From: Terriglobia bacterium
GTDB lineage: Bacteria; Acidobacteriota; Terriglobia; Bryobacterales; UBA6623
DNA: 64,000 nt
Reading direction: 5' to 3'
Assembly: GCA_009841225.1 (NCBI GenBank)
Contig: VXMF01000055.1
Location: forward strand, 117,400 to 181,399
Shown here: positions 1 to 8,700 of the stretch, piece by piece
How the letters are laid out: each line of letters opens with the position of its first letter
Position numbering within the stretch: the first letter of the stretch is position 1
Notes under the pieces: model-generated
What the model was told of the DNA's origin: nothing
Seen by the model: the letters and a program-made list of their open reading frames with translations, nothing else
Database searches by the model: none
Position numbers and translations under genes: made by a program

Positions 1-582
1 TTCGCTTGCAATGCGAATCAAACATTGATGATCCTCGACACACCAACCTTCTTGGAGAGCTATCTGCTCTCTTCAATTCGTTACGAGAGTGAATTGCACA
101 ATCACACGATCGTGCATTCTGATGCTTCAGTTCTGCCGGAAAACGATGTCAACCCACTTGCCACTCGAAGCAACCATATCGAACAATACGGTGCAAGACC
201 GGACAACTATGAAATCACCTATATCATGCATAATCAGCAGCCTTGGGTAAATCGATCGGACAAGCCATGTTTGGTGACATACAATCCGATCAGTCCCATC
301 AACGAAGAGAAAATCGTAAAGAAATGGTGGTTTCAGCACATCGTTCACGATGTTTTTCACGTATCTTTCCTAATCCATATGTTTCGCTTTGTTCAGGGTA
401 GGAAACGAACATGGCACTGCGGAGCCCATACTCTAATTAACAGTCAGGAGACCTGTTTCGTATCCGGACTGGCTACGGCGAGGCAACTTGGAGCGGACTA
501 TCCGTTTCAAGATTCTGAAACAAGGAAGTGGTTCAACTACTACGGGCGCCTGATGTACGGTTGGCGCTTCAGAAAAGCTTGA
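1..582 (+). CDS. C-terminal part of an FAD/NAD(P)-binding oxidoreductase (COG2907-like), truncated by window edge
   Basis: The reading frame is open from base 1, so the gene begins upstream of the window; the TTG/ATG at 25-28 is internal. The visible ~193 residues resemble the C-terminal half of amine-oxidase-like flavoproteins: a start like FACNANQTL, an NHTIVHSD segment, a YIMHNQQ segment, LVTYNPISP, and near the end WHCGAHT followed by SGLATARQLGADYPF. In this family the GAW/GAH and SGL segments close the FAD-binding fold. The substrate cannot be told. The FAD-binding N-terminus (GxGxxG) lies outside the window. Assignment rests on recalled family patterns, not a search. Confidence 0.65.
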   Translation, partial: FACNANQTLMILDTPTFLESYLLSSIRYESELHNHTIVHSDASVLPENDVNPLATRSNHIEQYGARPDNYEITYIMHNQQPWVNRSDKPCLVTYNPISPINEEKIVKKWWFQHIVHDVFHVSFLIHMFRFVQGRKRTWHCGAHTLINSQETCFVSGLATARQLGADYPFQDSETRKWFNYYGRLMYGWRFRKA

Positions 583-901
583 ACTAGTGCTTGACTGGAG
601 CGCTGTAGCTCGAATTCACGTGGCGGGGTCGACTCTCTCTAACCCAGAAAGAGGACAGCCCTCCCGCACGGGTGTCACTCCACGGGCCACCGGTTCGACC
701 AGCTCAAGGCGGTCGCGCGATCCACGACGATGTCGCAAGGGGCGCTGCCTCAAGGGCGTTCCTTGACTAGGTCTGCGAGGTCTGACGAAGCCCAGAGCAG
801 CAAGCCTGGAACCAGTTCGCGGCAGGGCGATCTAGGGCAGGTTGCCTCGACGCTGCTGGATGTTCGCAATTGCTGCGGAACCACACCTGGAGTGAGATGT
901 G
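583..901. other. Intergenic region without a recognisable gene
   Basis: About 320 bases with stops in all frames and no protein similarity I can recognise. A 20-bp string at 674-693 recurs with two mismatches at 45153-45172. No convincing terminator is seen. Confidence 0.5.
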
Positions 902-907
902 TATACT
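902..907 (+). promoter_or_regulatory. Possible -10 box (TATACT) for ispH
   Basis: TATACT lies 22 nt before the preferred ispH ATG at 930. No good -35 hexamer is seen at the right distance, so this is a weak call. If real, the TTG at 870 lies upstream of transcription start and cannot be the start codon. Confidence 0.3.
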
Positions 908-929
908 ATCTGTATTCTGGTATCAAGAA

Positions 930-1907
930 ATGTTTACTAGGTTGAATAAGCTGGATAAGTCTGTATTGCTGCTAAAGCCTCGCGGCTTTTGTGCCGGTGT
1001 TGTACGGGCGATCGATATCGTGGAGCTGGCCCTCCAAGCCTACGGGCCGCCGATCTACGTCCGCAAGGAAATCGTTCATAACCGCTTTGTCGTGAGCGAC
1101 CTCGCCTCACGAGGGGCTGTGTTCGTGGACTCTGTGGACGACGTGCCGGCCGGAGCTCGCTTGGTCTACAGCGCCCACGGTGTCGCGCCCTCGGTACGGC
1201 AGAACGCGGAAGAGCGCGATCTCCAAGTGATTGACGCCACATGTCCGTTGGTCACGAAGGTGCATCTGGAAGCGATCAGATTCGCCAAGTCACACAGCAC
1301 GATCGTATTGATCGGGCACCGTGACCACGACGAAGTAATCGGAACGGTCGGCGAGGCCCCCGACCAGACGATTGTGGTGTCCACGCCCGATGAAGCCGAA
1401 ACAGTGCAGGTTCCCGACGGCGATATCGCGTACCTCACCCAGACCACTCTCAGCCTTGACGAAGCTCAATCGATCATCGACGTGTTGAAACGTCGGTTCC
1501 CTCAGATCAAGGGGCCCCCTGCCAAGGACATCTGCTACGCGACCGAGAATCGGCAGATCGCGATCAAACAGACCGCACCCGAGGCGGATGTGTTGCTGGT
1601 CGTCGGATCGCAGAATAGTTCCAACTCAGCTCGAATGGTCGAAGTGGGAGCCCAACGCGGCTTGCCCAGCTTCTTGATCGACGATGAGAAAGACATCGAG
1701 CCCGCTTGGATCGAGACCGCACGCACAGTAGCTGTCAGCGCTGGTGCCTCGGCACCCGAGTCGCTGGTGAAGAGCGTGCTGGAGCACCTTCAAGGGATGG
1801 GATTCCATGACGTGATCGAGGTCGAGGCGGTCGAGGAGGATGTCCATTTCCCGCTCCCGCCGGAATTGCAACAGGCGCGCAACCTGATGCAAATCTCGAT
1901 CGAATAG
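930..1907 (+). CDS. ispH: 4-hydroxy-3-methylbut-2-enyl diphosphate reductase
   Basis: Last enzyme of the MEP isoprenoid pathway; it reduces HMBPP to IPP and DMAPP with a [4Fe-4S] cluster in the cytosol. The three cluster cysteines are present: C21 in PRGFCAGV, C105 in DATCP and C202 in ICYAT. Family motifs YSAHGV, GHRDHDEVIGTVGE, TQTTLS and GSQNSSNS are also visible. The ATG at 930 gives 325 residues and puts PRGFC near the N-terminus as usual; a TTG at 870 would add 20 unconserved residues and overlap a possible -10 box. It seems monocistronic, as 250 bases separate it from the next gene. The family assignment is firm; the start is less so. Confidence 0.95.
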   Translation: MFTRLNKLDKSVLLLKPRGFCAGVVRAIDIVELALQAYGPPIYVRKEIVHNRFVVSDLASRGAVFVDSVDDVPAGARLVYSAHGVAPSVRQNAEERDLQVIDATCPLVTKVHLEAIRFAKSHSTIVLIGHRDHDEVIGTVGEAPDQTIVVSTPDEAETVQVPDGDIAYLTQTTLSLDEAQSIIDVLKRRFPQIKGPPAKDICYATENRQIAIKQTAPEADVLLVVGSQNSSNSARMVEVGAQRGLPSFLIDDEKDIEPAWIETARTVAVSAGASAPESLVKSVLEHLQGMGFHDVIEVEAVEEDVHFPLPPELQQARNLMQISIE

Positions 1908-2157
1908 CGGGCCTGTTCTGCGGTTCGCAGAGTCGGGCTCGCAGTCCGAGATCGGCTGTGAAACTGCCAAGACCATGACCAAGAGTGCATTCCGTTGGAC
2001 GCTGGCATGCCGAAGAACAGCCTGCGGGAAGTGCGCGACCTCTGAGGACTGCTCGAGGCCGCGTCGGAGAATGTTGTAATCGCCTGAACGAATCCCGCAG
2101 GCCAAGCGGCTAACGCCCCTGCTTTGCGAGATCGCATGGGACGCAGGGAGAACGACA

Positions 2158-2544
2158 ATGCAGAATCGCACAGACCAGATGAAACAAGCGGCGATGGGCT
2201 TCTACGACCAGATGTTCAACCAGTGCCAGCCACGGGCCGCGATCGAAGAATATGTGGGCGAGACCTACACACAGCACAATCCCGGTGTCGGAGACGGCAA
2301 GGAGGCCTTCATCGACTACTTCGAGCGAATGGCGAGGGAATACCCTGGCAAGCGCGTGGAGTTCAAGCGAGCCATTGCCGAGGGCGACCTAGTGGTCTTG
2401 CACTGTTACCAGCACTGGCCGGGCGACCGCGACTATGCGGGCATCGACATTTTTCGATTCGACAGTGACGGCAAGGTCGTGGAGCATTGGGACGTGCTCC
2501 AGATCATTCCCGAAGAGGCGGCAAACGACAACGGCATGTTCTGA
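2158..2544 (+). CDS. SnoaL-like (NTF2-fold) protein
   Basis: A 128-residue protein of the COG4922 SnoaL-like aldol-condensation/NTF2 superfamily. Visible family features are FYDQMFN, YTQHNPGVGDGKEAF and the ending FRFDSDGKVVEHWDVLQ. These small cone-shaped proteins act as polyketide cyclases, isomerases or ligand binders; the substrate cannot be predicted. A good Shine-Dalgarno (CAGGGAGAA) precedes the ATG by about 7 nt, fixing the start. It stands alone between ispH and the repeat-preceded ATPase. No signal peptide is seen. Confidence 0.85.
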   Translation: MQNRTDQMKQAAMGFYDQMFNQCQPRAAIEEYVGETYTQHNPGVGDGKEAFIDYFERMAREYPGKRVEFKRAIAEGDLVVLHCYQHWPGDRDYAGIDIFRFDSDGKVVEHWDVLQIIPEEAANDNGMF

Positions 2545-2820
2545 GACGGCAGGCGTGAGGGCTGTGACTCCCTCCCTGAGGTGTGCTTGGCTGCATCGGG
2601 CGCCGCGATTGGAGCGGCTCGATATCTAGCCACTTCGATACCGGGTGGCGTGGCCGCACAGGAAGCATGTAACGGCTTCCTGCGACCCAATGCGACTCCA
2701 CCCAGCCACATGGAGAGAAACGCCACACGGACGCCGGCATGCCAGCAGCGCACCGTCCAAACCTCTCGGACCGCGAGCTCGGCGCGCATCCCAGCAACGC
2801 CGGCATTCATCTATAGCCGA
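2545..2820. other. Intergenic region with an 8-bp inverted repeat
   Basis: No gene recognised. CAGGAAGC at 2659-2666 and GCTTCCTG at 2675-2682 form an 8-bp stem with an 8-nt loop, not followed by a T-run, so it is not a clear intrinsic terminator. Confidence 0.4.
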
Positions 2821-2932
2821 CAGATAGACGCTCATCTAATCGGCAAATGGACGCTACTCTAATTAGCAAATGGACGCTACTCTAATTAGCAAATGGACGC
2901 TACAATAACAAGCAGATGGACGCAGCTACCCA
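2821..2932 (+). repeat. Five 23-bp tandem repeats that include the start codon of the following ATPase gene
   Basis: Units begin at 2821, 2844, 2867, 2890 and 2913. Units 2 and 3 are identical; units 1, 4 and 5 are partly diverged. The core is CAAATGGACGCTAC followed by the palindrome CTAATTAG. Four units carry ATGGACGC, so ATG codons recur at 2847, 2870, 2893 and 2916; the last is the ATPase start. Because 23 is not a multiple of 3, the first two ATGs open separate 12-codon frames (2847-2885 and 2870-2908), the third opens an overlapping frame, and only the fourth enters the long gene. An operator array or leader-peptide control are both possible readings. Confidence 0.85.
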
Positions 2933-4178
2933 CGGGTCGGGTGAAATCTACTATCCGCGATTGCTACTGCCCTCGATACAGACAGCGCTGCTCGACACGC
3001 GCGTGGTCTGCGTGCTCGGCCCGCGCCGGTGCGGCAAGACAACACTGGTCCGCCGACTGGATCCGAACCGCCCGTACATCGATCTGGACGATAGCGAATA
3101 CTACCGGGTGGCGCGGGAAGACCCGGCAGGCTTCGTTGCAAGCCTTCCGGACACTGCCACGTTGGATGAAGTCCAGAGGGTGCCGGCGTTGCTGTCGGCG
3201 ATCAAGGTTGCAGTGGACCGCGACAGGCGACCAGGCAGGTTCGTGCTGGCAGGCTCAGCCAACCTCGTGCTAGCTCGGCAGGCCACCGATTCCCTTGCGG
3301 GCCGAATCGAAACTGTCCTCCTGCAGCCGCTGACCGAAGCCGAGAAGGAAAGGCGCGAGGGTGCGTTCCTGTCCGCACTGCTAGCCAATGGCTTGCGGCC
3401 ATCGATACAAGCCGGAAGCGTATCGGCCATCGAAGGACTGCCTCGAAGGCTTGTGGCGGGCGGTTTTCCCGAGCCGGTCCCAAGGAACCCATCACGCGCC
3501 AGACAGTGGCATCGCCAGTACTCCGCGAGCATCATCGAAAGGGATGTCCGCGACATGGCAGAAGTCCGCATGGCTGGCCGACTCAAGCGATTCGTGGAGA
3601 TGCTCGCTGTGCGCACCGCGACGCTCGTGAACACCAGCAACATAGCTTCCGACATTGGGCTTAGTCGAGATACTGTGAACCACTACCTCGAAGTCCTCGA
3701 GCGGCTGTTTGTGATCAGGCGGCTCCCTGCCTGGCATTCCAATGAGTGGAGGCGACTCGTGAAGTCGCCAAAGCTCCATTTTGTCGACACTGGCTTAGCT
3801 GCGGCTCTAGCTCGCCGTAGCACGTCCGACTGGCTTGCGAGGCGTACCGAGATGGGCCGTCTTCTTGAATCATTCGTTGTCCAGCAGGTGATTGCACAGA
3901 GTGCGTGGACAGACCCAGACCTCCAGTTCTGGCACTACCGCGACAAAGACAAGGTCGAAGTCGACCTAGTGGTGACCCGGGGGGCGAGCACGTGGGGCAT
4001 CGAAGTGAAGTCGTCGGCCTCTGTCAGTTCCAGCGATGGGCAGGGCTTGGCACGACTCGCGGCTCGTTGCGGCGACAACTTCGAATCCGGAGTCATTCTC
4101 TACGCCGGCAGCAGCCTCCTACCAACCCGAGACCCACGTGTGCTAGCGGTGCCGCTGAGCGAACTCTGGAACCGCTAG
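2916..4178 (+). CDS. AAA-family ATPase with C-terminal DUF4143 domain (COG1373)
   Basis: A 420-residue P-loop ATPase. Walker A GPRRCGKTT is at 35-43, a Walker-B-like TATLDEVQ at 80-87 and the sensor LAGSAN at 111-116. A winged-helix-like stretch, NTSNIASDIGLSRDTVNHYLEVL, follows in the middle. The C-terminus has the PD-(D/E)xK-like pattern EVDLVV near 348 and GIEVKSS at 361-367 typical of DUF4143. The biological role of this widespread family is unclear; it is often linked to mobile or stress loci. The start ATG is the last of four repeated ATGs in the upstream 23-bp array and no Shine-Dalgarno is evident. No partner gene is adjacent. Confidence 0.85.
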   Translation: MDAATHGSGEIYYPRLLLPSIQTALLDTRVVCVLGPRRCGKTTLVRRLDPNRPYIDLDDSEYYRVAREDPAGFVASLPDTATLDEVQRVPALLSAIKVAVDRDRRPGRFVLAGSANLVLARQATDSLAGRIETVLLQPLTEAEKERREGAFLSALLANGLRPSIQAGSVSAIEGLPRRLVAGGFPEPVPRNPSRARQWHRQYSASIIERDVRDMAEVRMAGRLKRFVEMLAVRTATLVNTSNIASDIGLSRDTVNHYLEVLERLFVIRRLPAWHSNEWRRLVKSPKLHFVDTGLAAALARRSTSDWLARRTEMGRLLESFVVQQVIAQSAWTDPDLQFWHYRDKDKVEVDLVVTRGASTWGIEVKSSASVSSSDGQGLARLAARCGDNFESGVILYAGSSLLPTRDPRVLAVPLSELWNR

Positions 4179-4307
4179 CAGCAAGCGGCGGCGCTCGAAT
4201 TGGAACTGCCCAATGAGCGGCCATCCTCTGCCCGCCGTCGGCCCTGATGCTGATCCAGGGCAGCGCCGGAGCCTACGCTGCCCTGCGCGGCACTCCCGCT
4301 TGGCGCA

Positions 4308-5771
4308 TCACGCCTCGGCGAACAGCTTCCCAAGCCGTTCCACCTCTGCTGGCTTACTGTCGGCGATATTCTCCTGCTCATGCGGATCTGCCTCGCGGTC
4401 GAAGAGTTCGCGCTGTTCCCGGAAGCCCTCGACCAGCTTGTACCGATGATCCTGCACCATGCGAAAACGCCCCGCATGTGCTCGCTCCACCTTGAGCGCG
4501 GAGCGCGCGAAGTCGCGGTGCTCGCCGCCTCCTTGGTCCAGCACCCTCCGCAGCGAGCGACTCTCCATCTCGGGCGGCACCGCTAGCTCGGCCATGTCGA
4601 TGAAGGTAGCAGCCAAGTCCATTAGGCTGACCAGAGCGTCGCTTGCCTGGCCCTGCGCGATGCCCGGACCGGCCAGCACTAACGGCACGCCCGCCGAGGC
4701 CTGGAACGGCAGGCTCTTCCCCCAGAGCGATTTGTCGCCCAGCATCTCTCCGTGATCACTGGAGTAGACGACGACCGTGTTGTCTAGGTCGCCGCGCTCG
4801 CGCAAACGCTCTTGGAACGTCCCCAGCCAGCCGTCGATGTTCTCGACCATCGCAGAGTAGTTCTGGCGGATGCGCACGTGCTGATCGAACGGGAACGGGC
4901 CGTCGTAGTCCCTGGGCTGGGGAAAGTCTTCGATAACCCGATCAGGCCCGCGGTACTTCCGCTCCATGCTGGCAGTGATGTCCATCGGAGGATGCGGGCC
5001 GTTGAAGTTCACCACCAAGAACCAAGGCGCCTCGTCAGGAGCCCTGCCCAGCAGCCTGAGACCCTCCCTAGCAGTGAAATTATCGAGGTAATGCTCGTCG
5101 TCCAAGGGGCACGGCTCGGTCATGCCCCACCAGTTCTCGTCGCGAGGCTCCCGCCGGCGCTCGATGTCCTCGGCGCAGATGCGGTCCAGAGGAGGATCCA
5201 GCTCGGATAGGTACGCGTAGTAGGGTTCCTTCGGCCCGACCGTCCCTCCAAAGTACCCCCCGCCCTTTCCGGCCGTGATCTGCATGTCGGAGAAGCCCCA
5301 CTCGTCCATGTTTCTCCTGCCATCGAGCGTGCGCCCCAGCGAGCCCTTGTGCAGGTCGATCTTGCCGGTTGCCATCGTGTGGTAGCCGCTGTCACGCAGG
5401 TGCTTGTAGAACGTGGTGATCGCGGGGTCGTAAGGGTCTTGGTTCACCTCCACGCCGCAGTTTTCGTACTCCATGCCTGACGCGAGGCACGAGCGCGACG
5501 GGCCGCACACCGGCGAAGCGACGATGGCTCGGGTGAAATCGACGCCGCGAGCAGCGAGGCTGTCGATGTTCGGGGTAGGCACGGGAATTTCCGGATTTCG
5601 CCCGAGCCAGTCCGGCCGGTGCTGGTCCGACAGCAAGAACAGGAAGTTCGGCCGCTTCGCGGCGCGCGGCCCAGGGAGCGAGCCGGCGCACGCTCCCAAA
5701 GAGGCAGCAGCTGCGGCAGTGGTGCCCGCGAGGATCTCCCTTCTCGAGATCAACAGATTGCCGGAATGCAC
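4308..5771 (-). CDS. Tat-exported lipoprotein sulfatase (type I, Cys-type)
   Basis: A 487-residue arylsulfatase-family hydrolase cleaving sulfate esters. The CxPSR motif CGPSRSCLASG puts the formylglycine cysteine at residue 89. A metal-ligand aspartate lies in FLLSDQHRPD (D49), and YSSDHGEMLG is present further on. The N-terminus has the twin-arginine SRREILAG and lipobox LGAC (C28), suggesting a Tat-exported lipoprotein. The frame is open back to 6050, but the GTG at 5771 follows a strong Shine-Dalgarno (GAGGAGGT, 6 nt spacing) and starts the signal peptide, so the extension is rejected. Its substrate cannot be deduced; activation needs a formylglycine-generating enzyme not seen here. Confidence 0.93.
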   Translation of the reverse strand: MHSGNLLISRREILAGTTAAAAASLGACAGSLPGPRAAKRPNFLFLLSDQHRPDWLGRNPEIPVPTPNIDSLAARGVDFTRAIVASPVCGPSRSCLASGMEYENCGVEVNQDPYDPAITTFYKHLRDSGYHTMATGKIDLHKGSLGRTLDGRRNMDEWGFSDMQITAGKGGGYFGGTVGPKEPYYAYLSELDPPLDRICAEDIERRREPRDENWWGMTEPCPLDDEHYLDNFTAREGLRLLGRAPDEAPWFLVVNFNGPHPPMDITASMERKYRGPDRVIEDFPQPRDYDGPFPFDQHVRIRQNYSAMVENIDGWLGTFQERLRERGDLDNTVVVYSSDHGEMLGDKSLWGKSLPFQASAGVPLVLAGPGIAQGQASDALVSLMDLAATFIDMAELAVPPEMESRSLRRVLDQGGGEHRDFARSALKVERAHAGRFRMVQDHRYKLVEGFREQRELFDREADPHEQENIADSKPAEVERLGKLFAEA

Positions 5772-6096
5772 AAGCGACCTCCTCTGGCTCACAGATGGTT
5801 CCGGAAGCCCGGTAGCGAAGATTGTACGGCAGAGAACGGTCGCACGGCGGCACTGAACACCTCCCGATCCAACGCCGCCAGAAGCCTTGGGTAGGGACGG
5901 GGCCCAAGGATCAATCCACCCGAACTCATCCGCCACAACGTCTCGGGAGTCTTGCCGACTGGTCGTCCCGACTCGAAATTCGCCCGTGCTGAGGACTGGG
6001 CGAGAATCATGCCCGAGTGCGCGGTTTTCAGGGGGCAAGCGGTACTGCATGGCCCATCGACGGGCGCCTCTACTTGCGGTCCGAGACTTGCGAGAG
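5772..6096. other. Divergent intergenic region between sulfatase and MBL hydrolase
   Basis: It must hold the promoters of both divergent genes, but no convincing -35/-10 pair is seen. Open frames here on the minus strand are upstream extensions of the sulfatase frame without conserved content. Confidence 0.4.
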
Positions 6097-6158
6097 TTCC
6101 CCGAGGGGAATAGAATCTTCCCGAGAGGACGAATCCTCCAAGTCCTCGGGAGACCGTC
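6097..6158 (+). promoter_or_regulatory. Structured 5' leader with ribosome-site-sequestering hairpin
   Basis: Two inverted repeats sit just before the MBL hydrolase. The first is a palindrome with arms TTCCCC and GGGGAA (6097-6110). In the second, CCCGAG (6120-6125) pairs with CTCGGG (6145-6150), and GGAC/GTCC extends the stem inward past one bulge. The likely Shine-Dalgarno GGGAG (6148-6152) overlaps the 3' arm, so folding could hide it. The function is inferred. Confidence 0.4.
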
Positions 6159-7136
6159 ATGCGAATTTTCCTGCTTGTTCTAACTGCCATCGGCCTGTGC
6201 GTCGCTTGGCAATGCACTGCCCCGCCAGCGGTCGAGATCGTCTCGGAGACCGAGACGCTCAAACTGGTCAAGGACGGCATCTGGTTTCGCATGGGAGAGC
6301 GCGATCAGGGGCACTGCAACAACGTGGTGATCGACATCGGCGATGGCCTGCTGGTCGTAGACGCGAACTTTCCCAGCGGTGCCGCGGCACTCATGAAAGA
6401 CATCCAGCAGGTGAGCAAGAAGCCGGTCCGCTATGTCTTCGACACACACCATCACGGTGATCACGCATACGCCAACGCAGTGTGGACGCGCCAAGGCGCG
6501 ACGACGCTGGCGTACATTGGCGTGGCCGAGGAGATGAAACGCTACGAGCCCGCCGGGTGGCAGGCTGCCGCCAAGGCTCGTCCCGACGTGGCGGCGGTCG
6601 GTGCGGACACGGTAGAACCCCCGATGGAGACCTTTGACGTCGTTCCACATACGCTGGAAGGTGCCGGCCGCAAGGTCGAGTTCCACCATTTCGGATGGGC
6701 TCACACGCGGGGAGACGGAATGGTCTTCCTGCCGGACGACGGCATCCTGTGCACGGGCGACGCGATCGTCAACGGCCCGTTCAACTTCACCGGGCACTCC
6801 AACACCGGCAACTGGCCCAACGTGGTCAAGCAGGCCGAGGCGCTCCAGCCCTCCACCATCCTGCCGGGGCACGGCTCCAGCGGCGGACCGGAGATCGCCG
6901 CTGGCCAGCGGCAGTTCTTCGAAGAACTCAATGCGGCGGTCGAGGCCGCGTTCGCCGACGGAAAGTCCCTTGAGGATGTCGTCACGGTCGAAGACGGTGC
7001 CGGAACCGAGACTGTCATCGAACTCTCCGACGAGGTCAGCAACTGGGTGGCGGCCCGCTTCGCCGAACAGGTCCGCGTGCGGTATGCCGAGCTAGCCGAA
7101 GGCAAGCCGCACGGCGAGATCGTGGGCGGGCCCTAG
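6159..7136 (+). CDS. Secreted metallo-beta-lactamase-fold hydrolase
   Basis: A 325-residue MBL-fold protein. The metal-binding HxHxDH motif is H97-H98-H99-G-D101-H102 in DTHHHGDHAYAN, followed by a histidine in GWAHTRGD, an aspartate in CTGDAIVNG and LPGHGS. The N-terminus (MRIFLLVLTAIGLCVAW) is a signal peptide, possibly a lipoprotein one (cysteine at 14 or 19), so it probably acts in the periplasm. Substrates of this glyoxalase-II-like subgroup vary and none can be assigned. GGGAG precedes the ATG by 6-7 nt. It is followed on the same strand by a sulfatase, perhaps in one transcript. Confidence 0.88.
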   Translation: MRIFLLVLTAIGLCVAWQCTAPPAVEIVSETETLKLVKDGIWFRMGERDQGHCNNVVIDIGDGLLVVDANFPSGAAALMKDIQQVSKKPVRYVFDTHHHGDHAYANAVWTRQGATTLAYIGVAEEMKRYEPAGWQAAAKARPDVAAVGADTVEPPMETFDVVPHTLEGAGRKVEFHHFGWAHTRGDGMVFLPDDGILCTGDAIVNGPFNFTGHSNTGNWPNVVKQAEALQPSTILPGHGSSGGPEIAAGQRQFFEELNAAVEAAFADGKSLEDVVTVEDGAGTETVIELSDEVSNWVAARFAEQVRVRYAELAEGKPHGEIVGGP

Positions 7137-7184
7137 AGGGCAGCTTCTCCAGTGCCGGCGCAGGCAAGCACTCGCGATCCAAGC

Positions 7185-8693
7185 ATGCTAAACAAGAGGG
7201 TCGGCCCGCTCCGGTCTCTGATAGCCCTATCCGTAGTCTTCGCCTGGGCGTATGGCTGCGCCGGAGAGGCGGACTTGGCGCGCCCGCCGAACGTCATCTT
7301 CATTCTTGCTGATGACCTCGGCTGGGCCGACACTGGTGTCTACGGCAGCCAGTTCTTCGAAACCCCCCACATTGACGCGCTCGCCCAGCGCGGCATGACC
7401 TTTACCAATGCGTACGCCGCCGCGGCAATCTGCTCGCCCACACGCGCCAGCATCCTCACGGGCCTGCACCCGGCCCGCATCGGGATCACTACCGCCGCGG
7501 GTCATCTCGAGCGCGAAGTCTTGGAAAAGAGCCTTCGGCCCCGCGCTCCAGAGAACCAACCAGCTCTCAGTGCCAACAGCTTGACTCGACTCGGAGTCGA
7601 CTACTTCACCCTAGCGGAAGCACTCGGGATGGCAGGCTACCGCACGGCGCACTTCGGCAAGTGGCATCTCGGCCGGGAACCCTTCGACGCCTTGAACCAA
7701 GGTTTCGAGATCGACTTGCCCCACACGCCAGGACCGGGCCCGTCCGGCGGCTATCTCGGCCCTTGGAGCTTTTGGCCCGGAGCGGGATCTGAAGGCGAGC
7801 ACATCGAAGACCGGATGGCGAGCGAGGCGGCTGAGTTCATCCGTCAGAACAGCGACCGACCGTTCTTCCTCAACTACTGGTGCTTTTCCGTGCATGCTCC
7901 GATCCAAGGCAAGCCGGACCTCGTCGAAAAGTACCGAGCCAAAGCCGACCCGAGCATGGCTCAGCGCAATCCGATCATGGGTGCGATGGTGGAGAGCTTG
8001 GATGACGCAGTGGGCTCCCTGCTTGCGGTGGTCGACGAGTTGGACATCGCCGACGACACGATCGTCGTGTTCTTTTCAGACAACGGCGGCATGGTCCACC
8101 GCCTCAATGCGGGAGTGCCGGTGACAAGCAACGCGCCTCTGCGCAGCGGCAAGTCCTCGATCTATGAAGGCGGCATACGCGAACCCCTGATCATCGCCTG
8201 GCCGCCGCTCGTCGAGGCCGGATCGCTAAGCGCCGAGATCGTGCAAAGCATCGACTTCTTTCCGACCCTGCTGGAGTTGACGGGAGTGCCGCCTCGGGAG
8301 GGACAGTCATTCGACGGCGTGAGCATCGTGTCGGCACTTCGTGGCGAGTCGCTCGAGCGCGACGCGATCTTCGTGCACAGCCCGCACTACACGCCGGCCA
8401 CGCTCCACAGGCCCAGCACCTCGGTGCGCAAGGGAGATTGGAAGCTGATCCGCTTCCATTGCGACGGCCCGGATCAACAAGACCGCCACGAGCTCTACAA
8501 CCTCGCTGAGGACATCGGCGAACAGGTTGACCTAGCCGGACAACAGCCCTCCATCGTCAGCGAGCTCAGCGCGCTCCTTGACCGCTTCCTCTCCGACACC
8601 GAAGCGGTCGTGCCCCGGCCAAACCCGCGATATCGTCCCGGGGCCGACCCGTTCCCCGATGGCCCCGCCCTGCGGGACGATGGCCCTGCGTAG
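7185..8693 (+). CDS. Secreted sulfatase (type I, Cys-type)
   Basis: A 502-residue arylsulfatase-family enzyme. The motif CSPTRASILTG places the formylglycine cysteine at 83; VIFILADDLGWAD supplies metal aspartates, HFGKWHLG carries the usual Lys/His and FFSDNGGM the distal metal site. The ATG at 7185 starts a signal peptide (basic KRVGPLR, hydrophobic core, cysteine at 25, possibly a lipoprotein); a GTG at 7152 would add 11 unconserved residues. No clear ribosome site is seen for either. It lies 48 nt after the MBL hydrolase and ends 7 nt before the converging isomerase gene. Confidence 0.92.
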   Translation: MLNKRVGPLRSLIALSVVFAWAYGCAGEADLARPPNVIFILADDLGWADTGVYGSQFFETPHIDALAQRGMTFTNAYAAAAICSPTRASILTGLHPARIGITTAAGHLEREVLEKSLRPRAPENQPALSANSLTRLGVDYFTLAEALGMAGYRTAHFGKWHLGREPFDALNQGFEIDLPHTPGPGPSGGYLGPWSFWPGAGSEGEHIEDRMASEAAEFIRQNSDRPFFLNYWCFSVHAPIQGKPDLVEKYRAKADPSMAQRNPIMGAMVESLDDAVGSLLAVVDELDIADDTIVVFFSDNGGMVHRLNAGVPVTSNAPLRSGKSSIYEGGIREPLIIAWPPLVEAGSLSAEIVQSIDFFPTLLELTGVPPREGQSFDGVSIVSALRGESLERDAIFVHSPHYTPATLHRPSTSVRKGDWKLIRFHCDGPDQQDRHELYNLAEDIGEQVDLAGQQPSIVSELSALLDRFLSDTEAVVPRPNPRYRPGADPFPDGPALRDDGPA

Positions 8694-8700
8694 CAGCGCA

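Noticed and set aside
2821..2932. CRISPR array
   Set aside because: The 23-bp units are directly adjacent with no spacers, and no cas genes are present.
2893..3273. Alternative start and frame for a 126-residue protein
   Set aside because: It is the third repeated ATG in another frame; the product is Arg/Cys-rich and lies over the ATPase coding sequence.
5772..6050. N-terminal extension of the first sulfatase to 6050
   Set aside because: The GTG at 5771 has a strong Shine-Dalgarno and starts a twin-arginine lipoprotein signal; the extension has neither a signal nor a ribosome site.
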